From an uncultured Clostridium sp. (GTDB lineage: Bacteria; Bacillota; Clostridia; TANB77; CAG-508), in NCBI GenBank assembly GCA_900555615.1, contig USMB01000023.1, positions 1-26,047 of the forward strand: a stretch of DNA of 26,047 nt. Direction: 5' to 3'. Below are positions 1 through 6,005 of this stretch, piece by piece. The notes beneath the pieces are model-generated. The model did not search any database. It saw only the letters and a program-made list of their open reading frames with translations, and was not told where the DNA came from. Within the stretch, counting starts at the first letter, position 1. Each line of letters begins with the position of its first letter. The position numbers were made by a program, and so were the translations under genes.

Positions 1-112
1 CGAATATAGGTAGTATTTTTTAGTACCTAATATTCGCCAGCATGGTGTTTTGACACCCATTTTGCTGTTTAGGGCAAATACCCTAATACCCTTTTAGCTC
101 TCCTAGGGATAT
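1..112. repeat. Cluster of inverted repeats, possible origin or element control region
   Basis: Four inverted repeats follow each other. Arms 1-12 and 24-36 pair as 12/13 nt with one bulged base. CAGCA (38-42) pairs with TGCTG (63-67) and encloses GGTGT (44-48) with ACACC (53-57). TTAGGG (69-74) pairs with CCCTAA (81-86). ATACCCT (86-92) pairs loosely with AGGGATAT (105-112). No gene is visible in 1-274. Such clusters occur at plasmid or element origins, oriT sites and attenuators. The nearby helicase loader and replisome organizer make an origin plausible, but this is inference and the region continues beyond the window. Confidence 0.45.
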
Positions 113-143
113 TTTTTAATTCATTTTTCACACAATTTATTTT

Positions 144-195
144 AAAAATTAGGACAAGTTTGTAAATATTTTTCTACTTGCTTGTCCTAATTTTT
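144..195 (-). terminator. Intrinsic terminator of the element replication operon
   Basis: A perfect 15-bp stem (144-158 with 181-195) encloses a 22-nt loop and ends in a T run on either strand. It lies about 80 nt downstream of the stop codon of the leftward helicase-loader gene, so it is the likely end of that operon. It could also stop transcription entering from the left. Confidence 0.75.
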
Positions 196-274
196 TTATC
201 AATTTTTATTTACTTTTTAATAAAAATAAATTATAATTTTTATAGAAAATATTTAAAAAAGTTATCTTTTTTAG

Positions 275-1144
275 TTAGTTATTGTTCCCGCAATTACTAA
301 CTTTTTTCTTTTTAATTCTATGATCTATATCCTCTATTTTTACAAGATAACACATCTCATATAATCGAGAAATAATCGACTTTGCTGTCTCTATTTCACC
401 ATTTAAACTCAGTCTTTCAACTAAAGAATTTTGATTATAATTTGTTGTTATAATTACTGGTAAATTATTTTCATATCTGCTATTTATGATAGTAAATAGT
501 TTTTCTAGTCCACACTCACTTGGCTTTTCTTTTCCTAAATCATCTATTATTAATAGGGCAACATTTTCATATAATTTAATAATTTCCATTTCTGAAATAT
601 TGTTATCTGTATCATATGAATTTCGTAATTCTGCTAACAAATTAATTAATGTACCATATATTACTGGTATTCCATTTTCAATTAATTTATTTGCAATACT
701 ACAAGCTATATGAGTTTTACCAACTCCATTATTTCCTACTAAAATCAATCCTTTTTTCTCTATGCAATTTACTAATCTTTCACTATAATTTTTTAAGTTA
801 TTAAATACTTTTTCATTCCTCGTATTTAGTTCGAAATTATCAAATTTATAGCTTAAATTTCTTTTACTCATCTTGCTATTTTTTATAATCTTTTCAACCT
901 TTCTAGAGAATTCTTGCATTAATTCTAGCTTCTTTTCTTCCTCTAGCATCCTCAACTTTTTTAAATCATATTCATTCCAGTATGCTTGTGCATCATTACA
1001 CTCACATCTTTCATAATCTAATGCTATTGTTCTTTTAGTACCATATAACTCCCATTCTATTATTTTTCTGTACAATTTATTTTTGCAATATTCACATTCA
1101 ATGGAATCATTTTTATCAATCGAGGGTTTCAAAATTTGATTCAT
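275..1144 (-). CDS. DnaC-like helicase loader of a mobile element
   Basis: This 289-aa AAA+ protein of the DnaC/IstB-like type probably loads the replicative helicase at the element origin. The N-terminus has a possible metal site, C17/C20 and C47/C49. Walker A is GNNGVGKT at residues 137-144 and Walker B is LLIIDDLGK with D201/D202. A sensor-like ITTNYN follows, and SIISRLYEMC near the end matches the usual loader C-terminus. The ATG has an upstream AAAGGAG. The start overlaps the 3' end of the replisome-organizer gene by 29 nt, so the two are probably translationally coupled. It is the last gene of a three-gene leftward operon, followed by the hairpin at 144-195. The family is clear. Helicase loading rather than an IstB-like transposition role is inferred from the organizer next door. 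Confidence 0.85.
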   Translation of the reverse strand: MNQILKPSIDKNDSIECEYCKNKLYRKIIEWELYGTKRTIALDYERCECNDAQAYWNEYDLKKLRMLEEEKKLELMQEFSRKVEKIIKNSKMSKRNLSYKFDNFELNTRNEKVFNNLKNYSERLVNCIEKKGLILVGNNGVGKTHIACSIANKLIENGIPVIYGTLINLLAELRNSYDTDNNISEMEIIKLYENVALLIIDDLGKEKPSECGLEKLFTIINSRYENNLPVIITTNYNQNSLVERLSLNGEIETAKSIISRLYEMCYLVKIEDIDHRIKKKKVSNCGNNN

Positions 1145-1586
1145 CTATTCTGTTCTCCTTTCTCATATTCTCTTTTCTACTCTCTTCTTGTGTATTAAAA
1201 TTAAAACTTTTTTCAAATTGATTTTCTCCAATTACTCTATTTGATTTTCCCAATTTTCTAAGTTTATCAACACTTTGATACTTACTCCAGTTTTTCACGA
1301 AATATGTATCATCCTTATAAATTAACATTCCTAAATCGATAAATTTTTGTAAAATTTTCGTAAATGTTTTCGAAGATTTTCCAATAATATTGGTAAAATC
1401 TTTAACTTTAAATGGTATATCATCACTAATATATAGTCCACCATCTCTGTTACATTCTCCCGCAATAGTTAAAATTTGAATCCATATTCTAAAATAGGTG
1501 TCCCCTTCCCTTTCTTTTAATAGGATTTTAATTTTTCTATTAGAAAATATGTCTGTATTTACTTTTATCCATCCAACTTGTCCCAT
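1116..1586 (-). CDS. Phage-type replisome organizer, N-terminal domain protein
   Basis: The 156-aa product begins with the WIKVNTDIFSNRKIK pattern typical of the phage replisome organizer N-terminal domain, a winged-helix fold related to DnaD that binds the origin and recruits the helicase and its loader. Residues 1 to about 115 form this domain. The remainder is a short charged tail, so the larger C-terminal region found in many phage homologues is missing. An upstream in-frame TTG at 1607 is possible, but the ATG at 1586 sits directly behind AAGGGAGG and matches the family start, so I prefer it. The SD-to-ATG gap is short (about 2 nt). It lies between the excisionase-like gene and the helicase-loader gene in one operon. 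Confidence 0.75.
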   Translation of the reverse strand: MGQVGWIKVNTDIFSNRKIKILLKEREGDTYFRIWIQILTIAGECNRDGGLYISDDIPFKVKDFTNIIGKSSKTFTKILQKFIDLGMLIYKDDTYFVKNWSKYQSVDKLRKLGKSNRVIGENQFEKSFNFNTQEESRKENMRKENRIDESNFETLD

Positions 1587-1600
1587 TTCCTCCCTTCTTT

Positions 1601-1807
1601 CTAACAAGATTCTTTTAATGAATCGTTTTCTTTTTTGCTTAGATAAATATCTAAGGCTTCTTTTCTAAATAAAATTCTTTTTCCAACTCTTGAACAAGGA
1701 ATTTGCTTTCTTTTAACCAATTGTGTAATTAACCAATATGAAATTCCTAAGTATTCTGCTGCTTCTTTAGCTGTTAAAGTTGTCCTTTGCATTCTCCCTG
1801 TTGCCAT
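1601..1807 (-). CDS. Excisionase-like HTH DNA-binding protein
   Basis: This 68-aa protein consists almost wholly of an Xis/MerR-like winged-helix domain (HTH_17 type). LTAKEAAEYLGISYWLITQLVKR is the helix-turn-helix and IPCSRVGKRILFRKEALDIYL the wing, the usual excisionase pattern. A GTG at 1816 lies inside the Shine-Dalgarno sequence AGGAGGTG, so the ATG at 1807 is the better start. It is the first gene of the leftward operon and faces the divergent promoter region at 1854-2008, whose repeated GTTAAC-like sites it could bind. Its job may be directing excision by the integrase, repressing the divergent cargo promoter, or both. The sequence does not decide which. Confidence 0.75.
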   Translation of the reverse strand: MATGRMQRTTLTAKEAAEYLGISYWLITQLVKRKQIPCSRVGKRILFRKEALDIYLSKKENDSLKESC

Positions 1808-1853
1808 ATTGCTCACCTCCTAACTTCTAAATCGCTAAATTTTAAATTTTGTA

Positions 1854-1882
1854 TTGACAATTTAAAAATAGCTGTGTATAAT
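1854..1882 (+). promoter_or_regulatory. Strong sigma-A-type promoter of the zinc-finger/HEPN pair
   Basis: TTGACA at 1854-1859 and TATAAT at 1877-1882, both perfect, are separated by 17 bp. The predicted start falls in the palindrome at 1883-1894, giving a leader of about 120 nt before the ATG at 2009. Confidence 0.75.
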
Positions 1883-1998
1883 ATTGTTAACAATTTTATA
1901 ATTTGTATTTTAATTGTTAATTTATGATTAGTCAATAATCTCTGATGATTTCTGATATCAATTAACAATATATTTTATAATATTTAAATTGTTAACAA
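1883..1998. promoter_or_regulatory. Four GTTAA(C)-type operator-like repeats in the divergent control region
   Basis: A perfect 12-bp palindrome ATTGTTAACAAT lies at 1883-1894 directly after the -10 box. ATTGTTAATT (1913-1922) and its exact inverse AATTAACAAT (1960-1969) follow. A fourth copy, AATTGTTAACAA (about 1987-1998), overlaps the Shine-Dalgarno sequence of the next gene. This arrangement suggests cooperative binding of a dimeric repressor covering the transcription start, the opposing promoter and the ribosome binding site. The binding protein is unknown; the excisionase-like product is the nearest candidate. Confidence 0.55.
1907..1935 (-). promoter_or_regulatory. Candidate leftward promoter of the excisionase/replication operon
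   Basis: Read leftward, TTGACT (1935-1930) and TAAAAT (1912-1907) are 17 bp apart. The spacer contains the operator-like repeat at 1913-1922, so a protein bound there should block it. The leader to the ATG at 1807 would be about 90 nt. Confidence 0.5.
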
Positions 1999-2008
1999 GG
2001 AGGTTTGC

Positions 2009-3217
2009 ATGAAATTTGATATTGTATCCAGAATTTATTATATGAAAATGTCTACTACAAACAACACAGAATATTTTACAAGAGATTCTTTTTCTACTGT
2101 AAATGCAACATATAATAAAGCAACTAATACATACACAATACTTAAAGAAAGAAATGAATTTAAAACAAAAAAAGAATATACTAAGTATCTTTCAACCTAT
2201 TCTGATAGTATTTGCAAATTATATAAATCTGATTTTACTGATGAAAAAAATAAACTAGGAACAACTTTATTAAAATTTTTGAACTATGATTTCACAAATT
2301 TTAATTCTTTTGTAGAATTTATATATAATTATGGATTACCAGCTTTAGTCTTTAACAACGGTGATAAGGATATTGGTAACCCCTTTAATGAATATACAAA
2401 TTTAAATATTACTAACGATAAAGAAAATATTTTTTTAACAGAAAAAGACTTTATTTTAGTTTGTAAAAATAATTATGAAGAACGAAAAGAAATTTTAATA
2501 GACTATCAATCTCAGTTTAAAACGATTATCAATTTTATAAATAACCTATCGAATTTAGACTATTTAAAATGTTTCTCTATTGCAGAAAGATTTTTTATAT
2601 ATAAGCGAGCTGATTTTACTAATTATTCAGACATGTCTATAGTATTAAATTCATATATATCTCTTGCATATGATATTGAATCAATGAAATATCTAAATAT
2701 GAATTTATATACTGATCAAGGCACTTTTGAAGAAAAAGCTAAAGCAATTTCAGAATATATAAAAAATTATCCTACAGAATATGATGATGAGCTCTTTCCA
2801 TCTATTTGTTTTAATTGTCATATAATTGAAAGCGCTTGTTTTATAAGTATTCTAGAATTAATAAAAAATAATACACCAATACATATTTGTAAAAATTGTG
2901 GTAATTACTTTATTCCATCTTCTAAAAAAAATACTTTATATTGTAATAATATATTTGAAAATGGTAAAACATGTCAAGAAATTGGTGCAATGAATACCTA
3001 CAATGAGAAGTTAAAAAAAGATGAAATAACTTCATTATATAGAAAAACTTTATCAGCCAAAAAAATGTTAGCAAATAGAAATCCTGATATTCCTATGTAT
3101 TTAGAGAAATATGAAAAATGGAAAGAAGAAGCTAATAAATTTAAAAAAGACATAAAACAGGGTTTAAGAACAGAAGAAGAATTTCTAAAATGGATAGAAG
3201 AAACTAGAAAAAAATAA
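2009..3217 (+). CDS. Zinc-finger protein of unknown function (DUF6076-like), element cargo
   Basis: The 402-aa product has no catalytic motif that I recognise. Residues 1 to about 285 form an alpha-rich domain without membrane segments. A clear Cys4 site follows: C294 and C297 (CKNCGNYF), C312 (LYCNN) and C322 (KTC), spaced C-X2-C-X14-C-X9-C. Next comes a basic helical tail with RKTLSAKKMLANRNP. This zinc-ribbon and tail layout recalls CGNR-type zinc fingers and proteins annotated DUF6076, which are frequent in clostridial mobile elements; that name comes from memory. The start is supported by AAGGAGG at 1997-2003. It has the strong promoter at 1854-1882 and operator repeats. The next gene starts 27 nt after its stop, so the two form a pair. 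A nucleic-acid sensor or regulator for the HEPN partner is possible but unproven. Confidence 0.7.
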   Translation: MKFDIVSRIYYMKMSTTNNTEYFTRDSFSTVNATYNKATNTYTILKERNEFKTKKEYTKYLSTYSDSICKLYKSDFTDEKNKLGTTLLKFLNYDFTNFNSFVEFIYNYGLPALVFNNGDKDIGNPFNEYTNLNITNDKENIFLTEKDFILVCKNNYEERKEILIDYQSQFKTIINFINNLSNLDYLKCFSIAERFFIYKRADFTNYSDMSIVLNSYISLAYDIESMKYLNMNLYTDQGTFEEKAKAISEYIKNYPTEYDDELFPSICFNCHIIESACFISILELIKNNTPIHICKNCGNYFIPSSKKNTLYCNNIFENGKTCQEIGAMNTYNEKLKKDEITSLYRKTLSAKKMLANRNPDIPMYLEKYEKWKEEANKFKKDIKQGLRTEEEFLKWIEETRKK

Positions 3218-3243
3218 ATAATCTTATTATAGGAGTAATTTGT

Positions 3244-4533
3244 ATGGAATTAAAATTTAAAAGATGGAAAGATTTTAACAATTTATCTATTAAAGTTACT
3301 ATTAATAAAAAAATTTATGATGCTATTTTGAACACAGATAACAATAGATTAATATTAAAAATAAATATGACAAAGGATATCAATGAATGGAGAAAAACAA
3401 ATAAAAACTATGATATTATCTCAGGAAGATTTCTATTTAACAGTCAAAAAATTTTCTTTATAAATTGTATTCATACAGGACATGAGAGTAGTATGAATTG
3501 CAAAAAAAATACAATTGAAAATGCCACATCCAACTTTATTGTTGATAGATTAATAATAGATAAAAATATATCTAAAACATCACTAAATAATATTTTGAAG
3601 TATTCGGCTTCTTATAAAAATTTAGATTTGTTTTCCGAATTAAATCGAATAATGCCAGGTTTACGAGAAATTGATTATGATTCAAATACTTGTGATTATA
3701 AAATAAATACACCTTTTTATTCTATGAATATTATGTTTTACTGTAGTACAAAAGAAGATCGAAACTCATTGATAGTTAATAGAATGTCTCATGTAGAATT
3801 TGAGCATTCAAAAGGTGTAAGTATAAAAAAAGTTCTTGAAAATATATATAGATTCAGAAATTTTTTAATGATAATATTAAAACAACCCATATATGTAAAA
3901 AAGCAAACAATTTATATAAATGATAATGCTGTAGAACTATTTGATTGTAATGATAATGATGATTTTTTAGAAAATCCTAGTTTAGAAGAAATGCTTTCTC
4001 ATAGATGCCTAAAAATAAATAATATTGATAATATTGAAACAATTTATAATAACTTTATAAAACAATACAATCAATTATACCCTTTAATTGAATTATATTA
4101 TAATGTTACTCAATATAAAATACCTAATTTAACTAGATTTATTAATGCTACTACTATGTTAGAATACTATTCTAGAACCTACGATTATATTAACTCTTTA
4201 AACTTAAGTAAGAATAAAAATCCTAAAAGAAATGATCCTTATTATGAATGCATGGTATTATCTCTGATTAATAATGTTAATGAAGTTTTTAATTGTACAT
4301 CTGAAGAAATTGATACAATTTCTGAGAATATAAAAGCTGCTAGAATACATTATATTCACTATAAAACTAATCAAAAATCCAAAACTTTAACAGATGATGA
4401 ACAATTTTGGTATTCTTATTTTATGCAAGATGTAGTCTTATTAAATATATATAAATTACTTGGTTTAGATATTTCTAAATATGAATATGTTTCTTTTAAT
4501 GACTTTTTCTACAATATAAATGATATATTATAA
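3244..4533 (+). CDS. ApeA-like HEPN-domain protein, candidate anti-phage RNase
   Basis: The 429-aa product has two parts. Residues 1 to about 250 look beta-rich, with YDIISGRFLFNSQKIFFIN and later IYRFRNFLMIILKQPIYV, resembling the N-terminal domain of ApeA-type proteins. Residues about 275-425 are helical and carry LEYYSRTYDYI and the motif ARIHYIHY, which fits the HEPN R-X4-6-H signature with Ile where Asn usually follows Arg. HEPN domains of this kind are metal-independent RNases, and ApeA is a known anti-phage HEPN protein. RNase activity here is inferred, since the Asn position differs. AGGAG precedes the ATG. The gene is co-oriented with and 26 bp from the zinc-finger gene, behind the same promoter, with the integrase downstream, as expected for element cargo. 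A toxin role is also possible. Confidence 0.6.
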   Translation: MELKFKRWKDFNNLSIKVTINKKIYDAILNTDNNRLILKINMTKDINEWRKTNKNYDIISGRFLFNSQKIFFINCIHTGHESSMNCKKNTIENATSNFIVDRLIIDKNISKTSLNNILKYSASYKNLDLFSELNRIMPGLREIDYDSNTCDYKINTPFYSMNIMFYCSTKEDRNSLIVNRMSHVEFEHSKGVSIKKVLENIYRFRNFLMIILKQPIYVKKQTIYINDNAVELFDCNDNDDFLENPSLEEMLSHRCLKINNIDNIETIYNNFIKQYNQLYPLIELYYNVTQYKIPNLTRFINATTMLEYYSRTYDYINSLNLSKNKNPKRNDPYYECMVLSLINNVNEVFNCTSEEIDTISENIKAARIHYIHYKTNQKSKTLTDDEQFWYSYFMQDVVLLNIYKLLGLDISKYEYVSFNDFFYNINDIL

Positions 4534-4546
4534 AAATATATAAAAT

Positions 4547-4592
4547 CCTTGCCATAGGTATGCTGAAAGGAGGTGAAAAAGTAATGGCAGGG
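4547..4592 (+). promoter_or_regulatory. Stem sequestering the integrase start codon
   Basis: CCTTGCCAT (4547-4555) pairs with ATGGCAGGG (4584-4592), nine pairs including one G-U. The right arm contains the integrase ATG, and the strong Shine-Dalgarno AAAGGAGGTG (about 4566-4575) lies in the loop. This could restrain integrase translation. It is seen by eye only; no folding energy was computed. Confidence 0.4.
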
Positions 4593-5758
4593 TATCTTTA
4601 AAAGAGAGGCAAACGCTCATGGAGATTAATTGTATCACATGGTTTTGATAGCTACGGTAACAGAATCAAATATACTAAGAGTATCAAAGCTAATAGTAGG
4701 CGTGAAGCAGACAAAGAACTTGTAAACTTTGTTTATGAGATAGAAAATGGTATTGTTTTGCAGAACTCTTCAATGACATTTAAAGAATTTACAGATTTAT
4801 GGAAAAAAATTATGGTGAAAAAGAATTAGCACCTAAAACTTATGAAAGATATAAAGGAATGTTAAAATCACGAATTATTCCATATTTTGGTCATTATAAG
4901 TTATGCAATATAAAGCCTACTCACATTATGAATTTTTACGATTACCTTTCAAAAGATCATCAATTAAAAAGATGTAAAAATCACAATGGAAAAACTGTAA
5001 TGAAAGGATTATCTTCTAAAACAATACTAGAGCATCATCGTTTATTACATGCTATGTTACAAAATGCAGTATATTGGCAAATACTACCTTATAATCCAGC
5101 AGATAGAGTTAAGCCACCAAAACACGAAAGACCTCAAATTAAATACTATGATGATGTTCAATGTAAACAATTACTAGAGGCATTAGAAAATGAAGAAATT
5201 AAATTTCAAACTATTGTTATATTAACATTGTTTACTGGTATGCGTAGAGGCGAAGTGTTGGGCTTAGAATGGTCAGATATCGATTTTAAGGAAGGTTTTG
5301 TTAATATTACTAAGTCAAGTCAGTATATTGCTGATAAGGGCATTTTCGTAAAAGACCCAAAGACACATAGTTCAATTAGAAAAGTAGGAATTCCTGATAT
5401 TGTTATAAATATGCTTTATAAGTACAAAACTTGGTATGATGCCGAAAAAGAAAAATGTGGAGACCTATGGGTTAACTCAAACAGACTATTTGTTACTTGG
5501 AATGGTAATCCAATGCATCCTGATACTGTTACAGATTGGTTTCGTTCTTTTATTGAAAAGAAAAACTTACCAAAAATTACTTTTCATGGTTTGCGACACA
5601 CAAATGCTACTTTGCTTATATCTAAAAATGTAGATGTAGCTGTTGTAGCATCAAGATTAGGGCATGCTCAAATAACTACTACCTTAAACTTCTATGTACA
5701 TCCAGTAGAAGCTCATAATAAAGAAGCTGGTAATGTTTTAGAGAAAATGCTCGTATAA
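4584..5758 (+). pseudogene. int: Tyrosine recombinase/integrase, broken by nonsense and frameshift
   Basis: The intended protein starts at the ATG at 4584 (SD AAAGGAGGTG) and reads MAGYL, then TAA at 4599-4601, then KRGKRSWRLIVSHGFDSYG, the usual arm-binding start of Tn916/phage-type integrases, where codon 6 is normally Lys. The frame stays open to the A7 run at 4803-4809. There one base is missing, and the rest continues in another frame from an ATG at 4799 that has no ribosome binding site. The C-terminal 319 codons keep the catalytic set: Arg in TGMRRGE, a Lys/Arg hairpin (KTHSSIRKV), HGLRH, LGH and the Tyr in LNFYVHP. The decay is probably recent, or these are assembly errors. Slippage on the A run could repair the frame but not the TAA. 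Its position beside the tRNA-derived end fits an element integrase. Confidence 0.8.
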
Positions 5759-5860
5759 AAACTCTTTTCAAAATTTCTCGAAAATTACTTTTTTGATTTT
5801 CAAAGTTTAATATAAATTAGCAAGGCTAAAGTATGCTATTTAATGCATAAAAATGTAGGG

Positions 5861-5881
5861 ATTGTCCCCAAATTGTCCCCA
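5861..5881. repeat. Tandem ATTGTCCCCA repeats, candidate integrase arm sites
   Basis: Two exact copies of ATTGTCCCCA (5861-5870 and 5872-5881) are spaced 11 bp apart, about one helical turn, between the integrase gene and the tRNA-derived end. Short direct repeats here are typical arm-type sites for the integrase N-terminal domain, which in this element is the broken part. Confidence 0.5.
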
Positions 5882-5906
5882 CTTTTGTAAAAATAGATAT
5901 TTAGCT

Positions 5907-5940
5907 AAAAAAATAAGAGTCTGCAATCTCTTGCGACTCT
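5907..5940 (-). terminator. Leftward terminator behind the tRNA-fMet remnant
   Basis: Read leftward, AGAGTC (5940-5935) pairs with GACTCT (5921-5916), with inner CAA/TTG pairing, and is followed by a run of seven T. It starts 12 nt past the CCA of the tRNA remnant, so it can end transcripts of the FtsK-like gene or a former tRNA. Confidence 0.6.
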
Positions 5941-5951
5941 AATAAAAATTT

Positions 5952-6005
5952 TGGTTGCGGGGGATAGACTCGAACTTACGACCTTCGGGTTATGAGCTCT
6001 ACCCC
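5952..6005 (-). pseudogene. Internally deleted initiator tRNA (tRNA-fMet remnant), likely attachment site
   Basis: Leftward from 5997 this matches the 3' half of the intact tRNA-fMet at 12875-12950 with few differences: anticodon CAT, variable loop, T arm, acceptor 3' strand and CCA at 5952. Positions 6005-5996 (GGGGTAGAGC) match the tRNA 5' side at 9 of 10 bases, but about 19 nt (D arm and 5' anticodon stem) between them are absent, and the 5' end is replaced by coding sequence. It cannot fold as a tRNA. The integrase gene lies at its 3' side, as expected for an element inserted in a tRNA 3' end, so 5952-5997 is probably the att core. The other att copy must lie left of the window. Confidence 0.7.

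Noticed and set aside
1116..1607. Replisome organizer starting at the TTG at 1607
   Set aside because: The SD sequence lies inside that extension and the family start matches the ATG at 1586.
4799..5758. Integrase starting at the ATG at 4799 as a normal complete gene
   Set aside because: There is no ribosome binding site, and the upstream sequence clearly encodes the missing integrase N-terminus in another frame behind a strong SD.
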